NCBI GenBank assembly: GCA_000174895.1
Contig: ACOK01000116.1
Coordinates: forward strand, 107,475-171,474
DNA from: Ruminococcus flavefaciens FD-1
GTDB taxonomy: Bacteria; Bacillota; Clostridia; Oscillospirales; Ruminococcaceae
DNA: 64,000 bases
Reading direction: 5' to 3'
This document shows, in pieces, positions 42,743-51,290 of this stretch. A model generated the notes under the pieces. That model was not told the DNA's origin and searched no databases. It was given only the letters and a program-made list of their open reading frames with translations. Numbering within the stretch: the first letter of the stretch is position 1; each line of letters opens with the position of its first letter. The position numbers were made by a program, and so were the translations under genes.

Positions 42743-43903
42743 ATGTACAAGATCCAGACATTAAACAAGATCTCATCTATCGGTACAGATATCTTCGATA
42801 AGAGCAAGTACAGCATTGCTGACGAGTGCGCTAATCCTGATGCTATCATGGTAAGAAGCGCTAAGATGCACGATATGCAGTTCGGCGACAATCTTCTTGC
42901 TATCGCACGTGCAGGCGCAGGCGTAAACAACATCCCTGTTGAGCGCTGCGCACAGGAGGGTATCTGCGTATTCAATACTCCCGGTGCTAACTCAAACGCT
43001 GTTAAGGAGCTTGCTATCGCTGCTCTGCTCCTCGCTTCAAGAAAGATCGTTGAGGCTGCTGAGTGGGCTAAGTCTCTCAAGGGCACACCTGACGCTCCTA
43101 AGACTGTTGAAGGCGGCAAGTCAAAGTTTGCAGGTCCTGAGATCGCAGGCAAGACTCTCGGTATCATCGGTCTCGGCGCTATCGGCGGTAAGATCGCAAA
43201 CGCTGCTGAGTCTCTCGGCATGAAGGTCATCGGTTACGACCCATTCCTTTCAGTAGGCGCTGCTCTCCACCTTGAGCCAACTGTAAAGATCGTTACAGAT
43301 ATCAACGATATCTACACAAACAGCGATTACATCACTATCCATATGCCTTACACTCCTCAGACAAAGAACACTATCGATGCTGAGCAGATCGCAATGATGA
43401 AGGACGGCGTTCGTCTCATCAACCTTGCAAGAGGCGAGCTCATTAACAGCGAGGCTGTTGTAAAGGCTATCGCTGACGGCAAGATCGCTAAGTACGTTAC
43501 AGACTTTGCTGACGATGTTGTTCTCGGCGCTGAGAACGTTATCGTTCTCCCACACCTTGGTGCTTCAACTCCCGAGAGTGAGGATAACTGCGCTGTTATG
43601 GCAGCTCAGGAGCTTATCGACTACATCGAGAACGGTAATATCAAGAACTCCGTAAACCTTCCTAATGCTTCAATGAACGCAGTAGGAACAAAGATCTGCA
43701 TCATCCACAAGAATGTTCCTACAACAATTGCTTCTATCACAACTGCTGTAGGCAACGAGGGTATCAACATCGAGAACATGGTAAACGCTTCTAAGAAGGA
43801 TTTCGCTTACACAATGCTCGACGTTACAGGTGATGTTCCTCCTACAGTTGAGGGCAAGATCAACGCTGTTGACGGTGTTATCAGAGTAAGAGTTATCGGT
43901 TAA
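42743..43903 (+). CDS. serA: D-3-phosphoglycerate dehydrogenase
   Basis: First step of serine synthesis, NAD-dependent oxidation of 3-phosphoglycerate. The 386-aa short-type SerA has ARAGAGVNNIP (substrate loop), GIIGLGAIGGKIANAA (Rossmann loop), NLARGELIN, LPHLGASTPESEDNC (catalytic His) and a C-terminal ACT domain from about residue 318 (NVPTTIASITTAVGNEGI) that usually binds serine as feedback inhibitor. RBS AAAGAGG is moderate. With serC upstream it covers two of the three steps of the pathway. Codon use is strongly biased (highly expressed type), like serC. Confidence 0.96.
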   Translation: MYKIQTLNKISSIGTDIFDKSKYSIADECANPDAIMVRSAKMHDMQFGDNLLAIARAGAGVNNIPVERCAQEGICVFNTPGANSNAVKELAIAALLLASRKIVEAAEWAKSLKGTPDAPKTVEGGKSKFAGPEIAGKTLGIIGLGAIGGKIANAAESLGMKVIGYDPFLSVGAALHLEPTVKIVTDINDIYTNSDYITIHMPYTPQTKNTIDAEQIAMMKDGVRLINLARGELINSEAVVKAIADGKIAKYVTDFADDVVLGAENVIVLPHLGASTPESEDNCAVMAAQELIDYIENGNIKNSVNLPNASMNAVGTKICIIHKNVPTTIASITTAVGNEGINIENMVNASKKDFAYTMLDVTGDVPPTVEGKINAVDGVIRVRVIG

Positions 43904-43932
43904 TTGCTCGTTGGCACTTTAATTATAAAAAT

Positions 43933-44074
43933 GTAGGGGCTGCCTTTGGCAGCCCTTCGGTTTTATAAAAAGGGGCTTTTTGTGATATATTATATTAGGG
44001 CGCTCGAAAAGCGCCCCTACAAAAGCATTCACGAAGAATAGCCAAATTGTAGGGGCGGACGCCCTCGTCCGCCC
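43933..44074. repeat. Three GTAGGG-type palindromes after serA
   Basis: GTAGGGGCTGCC-TTT-GGCAGCCC (43933-43955), GGGCGCTCGAAAAGCGCCCCTAC (43998-44020) and GTAGGGGCGGAC-GCCCTC-GTCCGCCC (44049-44073). Different stems, same edges. Confidence 0.78.
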
Positions 44075-44114
44075 GATAATGCCGTATAAAATCTGACTTT
44101 ATCTACAGACTGAT

Positions 44115-44145
44115 GGACTGCCTTTGGCAGCCCCTTTTTTATTTT
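44115..44145 (+). terminator. Likely terminator of serC-serA
   Basis: GG-A-CTGCC-TTT-GGCAG-CC stem followed by CCTTTTTTATTTT. The repeat region separates it from serA by 210 bp. Confidence 0.6.
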
Positions 44146-44218
44146 AGCTGAACGTATGGATAATAGCATATCTGTCCTGAACTTTGCATACCATTAAAAA
44201 GCAAAGGAGGGCATGACC

Positions 44219-44503
44219 ATGGACGAAATAAGCGAAACCGTTTTATATGACGAGGCCGGGGATGACAGCACAGAGGCGCTGCTGAATGAATATGAGGACA
44301 GGAAAAGCCGCAGTCACGATGACGTCATCACGATGCAGACAGCGGTGTGCCTGACGTTGGGAGCGCTGTTTCTGGCGCTTCATTTTTTGTATCCCGAAAC
44401 TGCTGAGGCTCTGCTGAATGAGCTGAAAAAGTATACGACCGATACTTCTTTCGTGGTGAAAAATCCCATTGATATTGTCATTTCATACTTCCATAGCCGA
44501 TGA
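44219..44503 (+). CDS. Small single-pass membrane protein upstream of the M50 protease
   Basis: A 94-aa protein with an acidic N-terminal half (DEISETVLYDEAGDDS), one membrane helix at about residues 40-57 (TAVCLTLGALFLALHFLYP) and a short C-terminal segment. The second ATG (44219) has ideal spacing from GGAGG; the first (44213) is too close. Its end overlaps the start of the metalloprotease gene by about 35 bp, so the two are likely translated together, perhaps as partner or substrate. Family not recognised. Confidence 0.6.
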   Translation: MDEISETVLYDEAGDDSTEALLNEYEDRKSRSHDDVITMQTAVCLTLGALFLALHFLYPETAEALLNELKKYTTDTSFVVKNPIDIVISYFHSR

Positions 44504-45059
44504 GTTCCCGAAGATAAAAGCGGATTTCTCATTCTTTCTGATGGCCGCCATGCTGTTCCTGATGAGGGATGTGAGAACTGCTTCGGGTATCGTCATTGTA
44601 TGCGTACTTCATGAACTGAGCCATCTGGCGGTCATGGCTGTATTCGGTGAAAAAGTGAAGAGCATACATTTCAGCGGCGCCGGGATAAGGATAACTGCGG
44701 ATAAAAGCGGAACCGAGCCGCTGCTGCAAACTGTACTTATACTGCTGTCGGGGCCTGCGGTGAATATCATCCTGTATTTCCTGCTGCGTGAGAAAATGCC
44801 TGACACCGCATATCTCAGCCTTGGTGCCGGACTGTACAATCTGCTGCCCTATAGTCACCTTGACGGGGGAGCGGTGCTGGAGATACTGATAACGGGCAGA
44901 GAACATGAATACGCTTTCAGAACTGCTCTGAGACTGCTCAGAATAGCGATCACAGCTGTTCTGGCTGCTTCATTGTACCCGTACATCATGGCTTTCACAG
45001 AGCTTCTCGCTTTGCATATTTCACAAGCAGGGGGGAGAATTTTTGTTATACTTTTCTGA
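44469..45059 (+). CDS. M50 (SpoIVFB-like) membrane metalloprotease
   Basis: A 196-aa site-2-protease-like protein with five hydrophobic helices. The zinc motif HELSH is at about residue 48 (VCVLHELSHLAVMAVFG), and the second ligand motif SHLDGG (LLPYSHLDGGAVLE) is at about residue 129. Length and order match SpoIVFB-type minimal M50 proteases, which cut membrane-bound precursors. The start is uncertain: a TTG at 44469 begins the frame and overlaps the preceding gene; no ATG is available before the first helix. In Bacillus the enzyme activates pro-sigmaK; here no sporulation operon is adjacent. Confidence 0.82.
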   Translation: MILSFHTSIADEFPKIKADFSFFLMAAMLFLMRDVRTASGIVIVCVLHELSHLAVMAVFGEKVKSIHFSGAGIRITADKSGTEPLLQTVLILLSGPAVNIILYFLLREKMPDTAYLSLGAGLYNLLPYSHLDGGAVLEILITGREHEYAFRTALRLLRIAITAVLAASLYPYIMAFTELLALHISQAGGRIFVILF

Positions 45060-45068
45060 ATTATTTTG

Positions 45069-45097
45069 TTGCATAGACAATTAAATTATGATATAAT
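45069..45097 (+). promoter_or_regulatory. Probable promoter of the epimerase gene
   Basis: TTGCAT (45069-45074), 17 bp, TATAAT (45092-45097). Confidence 0.55.
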
Positions 45098-45131
45098 CAT
45101 AATATCCCCTATAAAAAGAAGAGGTGAAAGC

Positions 45132-46154
45132 ATGAAAATATTACTTATCGGCGGTACAGGAACCATCAGCATGGCTATTACAAGACTCCTCGCAAATCAG
45201 GGGCATGAGCTTTATCTGCTGAATCGTGGAGGACGTACCGCAGAACTCCCCGAAAATGTCAGAGTCATTGTGGGTGATATCAGCGATGAAAAGGATATCT
45301 CCGCCAAACTGGAGGGTATGGCTTTTGACTGTGTTGGTGAGTTCATCGGCTTTGTGCCTGAACAGGTAGAGAGGGATTACAGACTGTTCAAGGATATCAC
45401 AAAGCAGTATATATACATCAGTTCGGCTTCTGCTTATCAGAAACCGCTTTCAGACTACAGGATAACGGAAAGCACTCCTTTGTCAAATCCCCACTGGCAG
45501 TATTCAAGAGACAAGATAGCCTGTGAGGAATTTCTTATGAGGATGTACCGTGAAAACGGCTTCCCCGTTACGATCGTCCGCCCCAGCCATACCTACGATG
45601 AAAGATCGGTGCCGCTGGGTGTTCACGGAGACAAGGGCAGCTGGCAGGTCATCAAGCGTATCATGGAAGGCAAGAAGGTCATAATTCACGGCGACGGCAC
45701 TTCGCTCTGGACCATTACCCATAATACCGACTTCGCAAAGGCTTACTGCGGCCTTATCGGAAATATCCACGCTATCGGACAGGCATTCCATATAACCTCC
45801 GACGAAAGTGTTACATGGAATCAGATATATCAGATCATTGCCGATACTCTGGGAGTTCCGCTGAAAGCCTGCCATATACCGTCAGATTTCCTCAACATCA
45901 TAGGCCCTTACGATTTTGAGGGCACACTCATCGGTGACAAGGCAAGCACTGTGGTTTTCGACAACTCAAAGATAAAACGTGCAGTTCCTGATTTTACAGC
46001 AACAGTCCGTGCAGACTGCGGTATCCGCAGCACTATTGAGTATATCCTTGAACATCCCGAACTTCAGACAGAGGATGAGGAGTTCGACAAGTGGTGCGAC
46101 AAGGTCATAGACGGATTCGAGAACGCTGCTAAACAGCTGAAAAGCACGATATAA
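45132..46154 (+). CDS. NAD-dependent epimerase/dehydratase family protein
   Basis: An extended short-chain dehydrogenase, 340 aa. It begins with the Rossmann motif ILLIGGTGTISMAITR and has YISSASAYQKPL, in which Tyr of the usual YxxxK triad is not in the standard place (DYRITESTPL, then WQYSRDKIACEEFL supplies a YxxxK). It belongs to the atypical SDR group that includes CSP41-like RNA-binding relatives, so the substrate, sugar nucleotide or other, is open. The ATG at 45132 has GAGGTG; 22 upstream codons would start before the -10 box. The alcohol dehydrogenase gene follows 25 bp later and is probably co-transcribed. Confidence 0.83.
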   Translation: MKILLIGGTGTISMAITRLLANQGHELYLLNRGGRTAELPENVRVIVGDISDEKDISAKLEGMAFDCVGEFIGFVPEQVERDYRLFKDITKQYIYISSASAYQKPLSDYRITESTPLSNPHWQYSRDKIACEEFLMRMYRENGFPVTIVRPSHTYDERSVPLGVHGDKGSWQVIKRIMEGKKVIIHGDGTSLWTITHNTDFAKAYCGLIGNIHAIGQAFHITSDESVTWNQIYQIIADTLGVPLKACHIPSDFLNIIGPYDFEGTLIGDKASTVVFDNSKIKRAVPDFTATVRADCGIRSTIEYILEHPELQTEDEEFDKWCDKVIDGFENAAKQLKSTI

Positions 46155-46179
46155 AGATATAAAAAGGAGAGATAAAGTT

Positions 46180-47361
46180 ATGGATAATTTTCAGTTCTAC
46201 AGCCCTACAGAGTTTATTTTCGGCAAGGAGACCGAGGCTCAGGCAGGTGAAATGGTAAAGAAGTACGGCGGAAAAAAGGTGCTCCTCCACTACGGCGGAA
46301 AGTCAGCTGCTAATTCGGGACTTCTCGATAAAGTCAAGGAAGCCCTTGAGGACAGCAAGATAGAGTACGTTGAGCTTGGCGGTGTAAAGCCGAATCCGAG
46401 AGATACCCTCATCTACAGAGGTATCGATATCTGCCGCAAGGAAGGCGTTGATTTCATCCTTTCAGTAGGCGGCGGCTCATGTATCGACTCATCAAAGGCT
46501 ATAGCTCTCGGTGTGCCTTATGACGGCGATTTCTGGGACTTCTACGGCTCAGGCAAGGTAGTTCAGAAGGCTCTTCCCATCGGTACTATCCTGACTATCG
46601 CCGCAGCAGGAAGTGAAGGCTCCGGTGCTTCGGTTGTCACAAAGGAAGACGGCTGGCTCAAGCGTGACGTAAGCTCTGACCTTCTCCGTCCCAAGTTCTC
46701 AATACTCAACCCTGAGCTGACCTGTTCACTGCCGCCTTATCAGACAGCCTGCGGTGCAACAGATATCATGGCTCACGTATTCGAGAGATACTTCACAAAT
46801 ACCAAGGAAGTAGAGATCACAGACCGTCTCTGTGAGGCTGTGCTCATGACAATGATAAAGGAAACTCCCCGTGTTATCGCTGATCCCGGCAACTATGAGG
46901 CACGTGCGAACATCATGTGGGCAGGCACTGTCGCTCATAACGACATCGTCGGTGTCGGCAGAAGTCAGGACTGGAACAGCCATGCCATCGAGCACGAACT
47001 TTCCGCTCTCTATGATGTAGCACACGGCGCAGGACTTGCTGTTATCATGCCTGCGTGGATGGAGTTCGTATACAAGCACGATATCATGCGTTTTGCTCAG
47101 GCTGCTGTACGTATCTGGGGCTGTGAGATGAACTTCATCAATCCCGAACTTACAGCTCTTGAGGGAATCCAGTGCTTCAGAAGCTTCCTCAGCTATATAG
47201 GTATGCCTATCAACTTCGAGGAGCTTGGCGCAAGAGAAGAGGATATCCCGAAGCTGGTAGAGAAAATGGGTATCGGCAACGGCAGAACAGGCGGATTCGT
47301 TCAGCTTTCTTCCAACGATATCATCGAGATATACAGAATCGCCGCTCACGCTACATTATAA
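46180..47361 (+). CDS. Iron-containing alcohol dehydrogenase (BDH/YqhD-like)
   Basis: A 393-aa NAD(P)H-dependent dehydrogenase of the type III (iron) family. SVGGGSCIDSSKAIALG binds the cofactor; metal ligands are expected in ACGATDIMAHVFE (Asp, His region) and in HAIEHELSALYDVAHGAG (two His). It resembles butanol/aldehyde reductases used by Clostridia to dispose of fermentation reducing power; the aldehyde is not readable. RBS AGGAGAG. It lies 25 bp after the epimerase gene. Codon bias is that of a well-expressed gene. Confidence 0.92.
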   Translation: MDNFQFYSPTEFIFGKETEAQAGEMVKKYGGKKVLLHYGGKSAANSGLLDKVKEALEDSKIEYVELGGVKPNPRDTLIYRGIDICRKEGVDFILSVGGGSCIDSSKAIALGVPYDGDFWDFYGSGKVVQKALPIGTILTIAAAGSEGSGASVVTKEDGWLKRDVSSDLLRPKFSILNPELTCSLPPYQTACGATDIMAHVFERYFTNTKEVEITDRLCEAVLMTMIKETPRVIADPGNYEARANIMWAGTVAHNDIVGVGRSQDWNSHAIEHELSALYDVAHGAGLAVIMPAWMEFVYKHDIMRFAQAAVRIWGCEMNFINPELTALEGIQCFRSFLSYIGMPINFEELGAREEDIPKLVEKMGIGNGRTGGFVQLSSNDIIEIYRIAAHATL

Positions 47362-47466
47362 TATCAGTAAAACAACCGCCCATTCTTTAACTGTGATGCT
47401 CATATAGCAGTTTATATGTATTATTGAGGTAGACGTTTTGAAGAAGATTCTTCTCGAATTCGTTTC

Positions 47467-47583
47467 CCAAGACTATTAATTTTGCCCCATAGATGGCGCT
47501 CCAAGTGAAACTAACAGTTTTTTATATCTTGCATGGAGCGCCCTCTATGGGGCAAAATTCTATTAAAAGTCTTTGGAAGGGGG
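47467..47583. repeat. Long palindrome with conserved flanks, copy 1
   Basis: TTTTGCCCCATAGATGGCGC with CTCCA (47480-47503) pairs with the inverted arm at 47534-47557 across a 30-base loop. The right flank TTCTATTAAAAGTCTTTGGA is identical to copy 2 (63158-63258). The 47362-47744 gap holds no supported gene. Confidence 0.82.
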
Positions 47584-47744
47584 GGCGGGGCCGACTCCCC
47601 ACAGTGTGGGGAGATGTCAGCGTAGCTGACAGAGGGGACGGCCTCCGTCAGAGGGAACCTTTCCTCAGAAAGGTTTCCCCGATAAATACATATAAAGCTG
47701 CTGTATGAGTATCGCAGTTATGTGCGCCCTGCTAAAATCTGTTA

Positions 47745-48146
47745 TCATCCCTTATGGAATCCCATGCACTGCACAGTTGCCACGATGTTGCCCAGTTCAT
47801 CGGTTATCTTCACATCGTAGGTGCAGATGCTTCTGCCGTCCTTGACCAGCTTTGCCTCGGCGATTATTCGCTCGGTTTTCGGCGCACCGATGAAAGCGGC
47901 ATCGCAGTTAATTCCCACAACTCCGGGCTTCTGCCAGTTTGAAGCAACGGCGAAAGCGAAATCGGCAAGAGTGAAGTAAACTCCGCCCATGACACCGCCC
48001 ATAGCGTTTTTGTGGTGTTCGTTTATGATGAGACTGCATTTAGCGCAGTGGTCGCCTATCTCATCCACAACAGCGCCCATTTCCGTAGCGAATCGGTCTC
48101 CACGGAAAATCTCACGTACCTTTTCAAGTTCTTCAATATCAGCCAT
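47745..48146 (-). CDS. PaaI-family thioesterase
   Basis: A 133-aa hotdog-fold protein. HHKNAMGGVMGGVYFTLADFAFAVA is read in two parts: the catalytic-loop GGVMGGVYFTLAD with the acidic residue, and the helix that follows. The C-terminal strand (VATVQCMGFHKG) closes the fold. Such enzymes hydrolyse aryl- or acyl-CoA thioesters. It could relieve CoA trapping by the paaK product, but the genes are 33 kb apart, so this is only a thought. RBS AAAGGAT. Single gene. Confidence 0.87.
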   Translation of the reverse strand: MADIEELEKVREIFRGDRFATEMGAVVDEIGDHCAKCSLIINEHHKNAMGGVMGGVYFTLADFAFAVASNWQKPGVVGINCDAAFIGAPKTERIIAEAKLVKDGRSICTYDVKITDELGNIVATVQCMGFHKG

Positions 48147-48175
48147 ATTTTATCCTTTCTTGTTAAAGATCAGTC

Positions 48176-48220
48176 CCCGTCAGGGGACACCTTAATTACG
48201 CATTACGCATTACGAATTTA
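48176..48220. repeat. AATTCGTAAT-family element, partial copy
   Basis: GTCAGGGGACACC then TTAATTACGCATTACGCATTACGAATT; one end only. Confidence 0.65.
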
Positions 48221-48775
48221 TTTATAGTATTCGTCACGCAGAATAGAGAAATAGAGCCTGCCGACGTACTGTCCGTCCATGTAGAAATAGTCACGGAGAG
48301 TGCCTTCGTAGGTGAATCCGCACTTCTCGATAACACGCTTTGAGGGCGCATTGATAGTCTTTGTGCATATCTGTACCTTATGCAGGTTCATCTTCTCAAA
48401 TCCGAAATCAATGACTGCCTTAGCAGCCTCGGTGCAGTAGCCTCTGCACTGAAATTCCGAACCGACGCAGTATTCTATCTCGGCGAAGTGGTTCTTGTTG
48501 TCACCGAGCAAATAGGCTATCTGTCCCACACATTCGCCTTTCTCCTTGTCGATTATCGCCCAGCGGTAGTAGTCCTCACGGGAATAGTTGCCGATGTACT
48601 TATCGAGAAGTCCCTTTGTCTCCTCTAAAGTGGAGTAGGTCGGCTCGGAGTACATTTTCTGAACCTGTTCGTCGCTTGCCCAGTTCCTGAAAACCGCCTC
48701 GCAGTCCGAATATTCAAAGCGTCTGAGTATAAGTCTTTCTGTTTCGATAGTCTGTGTTCCGATGTGTGTAAGCAT
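48218..48775 (-). CDS. GNAT-family N-acetyltransferase (RimJ/RimL type)
   Basis: A 185-aa acetyl-CoA-dependent acetyltransferase. The N-terminus ETERLILRRFEYSDCEAVF, the acetyl-CoA loop QCRGYCTEAAKAVIDFGF (Q/RxxGxG/A-like) and the final NAPSKRVIEKCGFTYEGTLRDY are the RimJ/RimL signature. The substrate could be a protein N-terminus or a small molecule. It starts three bases after the lipoprotein gene's stop, with AAAGGAG inside that gene, so it is the last gene of a three-gene overlapping unit (49527 to 48218). Confidence 0.9.
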   Translation of the reverse strand: MLTHIGTQTIETERLILRRFEYSDCEAVFRNWASDEQVQKMYSEPTYSTLEETKGLLDKYIGNYSREDYYRWAIIDKEKGECVGQIAYLLGDNKNHFAEIEYCVGSEFQCRGYCTEAAKAVIDFGFEKMNLHKVQICTKTINAPSKRVIEKCGFTYEGTLRDYFYMDGQYVGRLYFSILRDEYYK

Positions 48776-48778
48776 TGC

Positions 48779-49105
48779 TCATTCTCCTTTGTGTATTATC
48801 GTAATGTCAGTAATTCCGTCTAGGCCGGAAGGATATATTTCACGGATGTATCCGCTATATGTTATCTCAACACTGTCCCCGACCAAAGGCTTTTCCGCTT
48901 CGGGAAGTTCTGAAATGGACACGCTGAATTTGTCAGCCGACTTTAACTCCTCCGAGCCTGCATCAGGTTCAACTATCATGGTATCGCCATTTACTTCAGC
49001 AACAGTTCCGTGAAATTTTTTCGTATCGGAACTGTCTTCTTTTTTACAGCCAAACAGTGTCAGAAACGCTAAAATACATAAAAGCGAAAAAATAAGCCTT
49101 TTCAT
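48779..49105 (-). CDS. Small lipoprotein (DUF3221-like)
   Basis: A 108-aa protein with a lipoprotein signal: KRLIFSLLCILAFLTLFGC, the lipobox Cys at residue 20. The mature part is an OB-like beta domain (FHGTVAEVNGDTMIVEPD, VGDSVEITYSG) as in DUF3221 proteins of Firmicutes. It should be anchored on the outer face of the membrane; the function is unknown. Its start overlaps the stop of the preceding gene as ATGA. Confidence 0.82.
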   Translation of the reverse strand: MKRLIFSLLCILAFLTLFGCKKEDSSDTKKFHGTVAEVNGDTMIVEPDAGSEELKSADKFSVSISELPEAEKPLVGDSVEITYSGYIREIYPSGLDGITDITIIHKGE

Positions 49106-49527
49106 TTTTCTCCTCCTGAGCGATAATATTCAACCTGCTGTCTGTACTTCTCCGCCTCCGAATTGAAATAATCCAGACAGCAGTTTATATCGTCACGGTC
49201 CTTGTCGGTATTTCCCCACCAGTACATATGATAATCCGTATTCTTCATACGTCTGAGAACCGCAGGCGAAAATACCTTCTGCAAGCGGAAATTGCATATA
49301 TACCGCCGTAGAATGGCAATTTCTATGTAGTCCTTTGAATGTCTCGGTATGCCGATAACTCTTACTTTTTCGCTACCCATACCACGATATGAAAGTGATA
49401 TGTATACTTTTGCATTCGGGCGGAAGTGCTTTGTGCCGTGCATCAGTTCATGATTTTCGCCGTAGATATGAGTATCAACGATATTCCCCACCATGCACCA
49501 GCGCCATTCCTGTTCTGTATTATCCAT
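49102..49527 (-). CDS. Uncharacterised protein, 141 aa
   Basis: A soluble, Tyr/Arg/Trp-rich protein. It starts MDNTEQEWRWCMVGNIVD and contains HELMHGTKHFRPNAKVYIS, RHSKDYIEIAILRR and a final acidic/Tyr-rich segment. The pattern resembles small immunity-like or housekeeping hypotheticals but I cannot assign a family. AAAGGAGGGC precedes the ATG. First gene of a three-gene unit with the lipoprotein and acetyltransferase genes (ATGA overlap, then a 3-bp gap). Confidence 0.68.
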   Translation of the reverse strand: MDNTEQEWRWCMVGNIVDTHIYGENHELMHGTKHFRPNAKVYISLSYRGMGSEKVRVIGIPRHSKDYIEIAILRRYICNFRLQKVFSPAVLRRMKNTDYHMYWWGNTDKDRDDINCCLDYFNSEAEKYRQQVEYYRSGGEK

Positions 49528-49544
49528 TTCGCCCTCCTTTTATC

Positions 49545-49650
49545 GTCTTGCGGAAATTATTTGCAGGGGAACCCGCCCCCGGGCTCCCGATGCAAAAATT
49601 ACGTAAATCCCGGGAGGGCGAGGGCTCCCTCCCCTACTCAGCTTACAGAT
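49545..49650. repeat. C-rich degenerate repeat before the HD gene 3' end
   Basis: GGGGAACCCGCCCCCGGGCT, GATGCAAAAATTACGTAAAT and CCCGGGAGGGCGAGGGCTC form imperfect inverted arms. It resembles dispersed Ruminococcus intergenic repeats; only one copy is seen here. Confidence 0.45.
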
Positions 49651-49707
49651 AAAAACATCTGCGGACGGTCACCGACAAAATTATGCCTGATAATCCGTAC
49701 ATTCACC

Positions 49708-50274
49708 CTATGTGGACAGGTTCTTAATTTTATCAAGGGTATCGCTGAGAATTTCCTTTCGCAGTTCGGTGAGCCAATCCGAAAAAGCCACCGTGTCAAA
49801 AGCGTAGGTCTTGTTCAGTTCATACTCATTTTCCGACCACGTATCAAGCGGAGATTCATTGTGCTGCACAAGAGCCTCCAGCTTGTCGAGAGCCTTGAAA
49901 ATGCGTGATTCGGGAGTTTTCTGCTCGTTCATCTCCGCATAAAGCGAAGCCATATCAGCGGATATCTCAGGCGGCAGAGCGCTTACCCAGTTGTCAAGGA
50001 GGATGTCCTCAGTCCTGCGGTCATCGTCCGTTTTCACAAATGTGGGGATATCGCCTGTGAAGCACTCCCCTAAGTCGTGGATAAGGCACATGGAAATGAC
50101 CTTGTCCATGTCGGCATCGGGGAATTCATGCCGCAGAAGAAAAGCCATCAGCGACACTCTCCAGCTATGCTCGGCTACACTTTCGGTGCGCCTGTTTGTA
50201 GTGGTGCAGTGACGGAGAGTATCTTTCAGCTTTTCGGAAACGTGAAGTATTTCAAGGTATTCTCTTGGTGTCAT
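49708..50274 (-). CDS. HD-domain hydrolase (YfbR-like 5'-nucleotidase)
   Basis: A 188-aa metal-dependent phosphohydrolase. The HD metal ligands are ESVAEHSWRVSLMA (first His), CLIHDLGECFTGDIP (His-Asp) and a distal Asp in KALDKLEALVQHNE. The layout matches the YfbR/HDDC2 family, which removes phosphate from deoxynucleoside 5'-monophosphates; substrate by family only. RBS AAAGGGGG. It stands alone, followed by no clear terminator. Confidence 0.86.
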   Translation of the reverse strand: MTPREYLEILHVSEKLKDTLRHCTTTNRRTESVAEHSWRVSLMAFLLRHEFPDADMDKVISMCLIHDLGECFTGDIPTFVKTDDDRRTEDILLDNWVSALPPEISADMASLYAEMNEQKTPESRIFKALDKLEALVQHNESPLDTWSENEYELNKTYAFDTVAFSDWLTELRKEILSDTLDKIKNLST

Positions 50275-50285
50275 ATTTTCCCCCT

Positions 50286-50377
50286 TTTCAATTCGTAATT
50301 CGGAGATTACCTGTAGGGGCCGGCGTCCCCGTCAGGGGACACATATTAATTCCGCATTACGAATTCCGAATTAAACA
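50286..50377. repeat. AATTCGTAAT-family element interrupted by a GTAGGG element
   Basis: AATTCGTAATTCGGA at one end, GGACACATATTAATTCCGCATTACGAATTCCG at the other, with GTAGGGGCCGGCG and CCCCGTCAGGGG in between: two repeat families nested. Confidence 0.7.
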
Positions 50378-50383
50378 AGAATC

Positions 50384-50410
50384 CCCCTGACACGCAGAAC
50401 ATATCAGGGG
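50384..50410 (-). terminator. Probable terminator of the lysine operon
   Basis: Minus-strand CCCCTGA-N13-TCAGGGG followed by GATTCTTGTTT, eight bases after the dapB stop. Confidence 0.62.
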
Positions 50411-50418
50411 AAACTGTC

Positions 50419-51168
50419 TTATACTAAAAGTGACATATCATAAAGTCCGGCTGGCTGATCCTTGAGGAATACAGCCGCATTTATCGCACCCTCTGCGAAA
50501 ACGCTCTTGGAAGCGGCAGAATGTGAAAGTGTGATAACTTCATCGTGACCTGCAAAAATTACTTCGTGCTCGCCCACGATAGTGCCGCCACGGATTGAGT
50601 GCATACCTATCTCGGACTTCTCACGCTTCTGACGGCGTGAGTGACGGTCATAAACGTAATGCTTTGAGTTGTCAAGTGTCTCGTTGATAGCGTTTGCAAG
50701 CATGATAGCTGTGCCGCTTGGTGCGTCTATCTTCTGGTTGTGGTGCTTCTCAACTATCTCGATGTCGAACTGGTCGCCGAGTACGGATGCTGCCTTCTTC
50801 GCAAGCTGTACAAGGAGATTGATTCCCAGCGACATATTGAATGTGAAGAATACAGGGATCTGCTGAGCGGCAGCCTTTATCTGTGCTATCTGCTCGTCGC
50901 TGTAGCCTGTGGATGCCACAACTATCGGAGTTCCTGTTGACTGGCAGTAGTCAAGGAGTCCGTCCAGTGAAGCAGGATTTGAGAAATCTATGATAACATC
51001 GGGCTTTACAGGCAGATCGGCAGGCTTTTCCACGATGGGGAAATCTGCGTATTCCTTTGTGTAGATATCTATACCTGCAACTACCTGACAGTCGTCACGC
51101 TCAATAACGCAGTTATAGATATTCTTGCCCATTTTGCCGTTAGCACCGCAAATTGCTATATTGGTCAT
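50419..51168 (-). CDS. dapB: 4-Hydroxy-tetrahydrodipicolinate reductase
   Basis: NAD(P)H reduction step of lysine/diaminopimelate synthesis. The 249 aa are typical of clostridial DapB. IAICGANGKMGKNIYNC is the cofactor loop, VVASTGYSDEQ, NMSLGINLLVQLAKKA and the catalytic IVEKHHNQKIDAPSGTA (HHxxKxDAPSGTA) are diagnostic, and SIRGGTIVGEHEVIF follows. The start at 51168 has AAAGGGACGG. Last gene of the riboswitch-controlled operon, separated from dapA by an AATTCGTAAT-type repeat (51187-51290). Confidence 0.95.
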   Translation of the reverse strand: MTNIAICGANGKMGKNIYNCVIERDDCQVVAGIDIYTKEYADFPIVEKPADLPVKPDVIIDFSNPASLDGLLDYCQSTGTPIVVASTGYSDEQIAQIKAAAQQIPVFFTFNMSLGINLLVQLAKKAASVLGDQFDIEIVEKHHNQKIDAPSGTAIMLANAINETLDNSKHYVYDRHSRRQKREKSEIGMHSIRGGTIVGEHEVIFAGHDEVITLSHSAASKSVFAEGAINAAVFLKDQPAGLYDMSLLV

Positions 51169-51186
51169 TTTTACCGTCCCTTTCCT

Positions 51187-51290
51187 TTTAAAATCATAAT
51201 TCGTAATTCGGAATTCGGAATTGCTGTGTCCACTTCGTGGACGGATCAAAAAATTAATTCCGAATTTCGCATTCCTAATTCCGAATTACT
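51187..51290. repeat. AATTCGTAAT-family element between dapA and dapB
   Basis: AATTCGTAATTCGGAATTCGG, then GTGTCCACTTCGTGGACGG hairpin, then AATTCCGAATTTCGCATTCC and AATTCCGAATTA. Its end covers the dapA stop codon (51286-51288). Confidence 0.78.
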
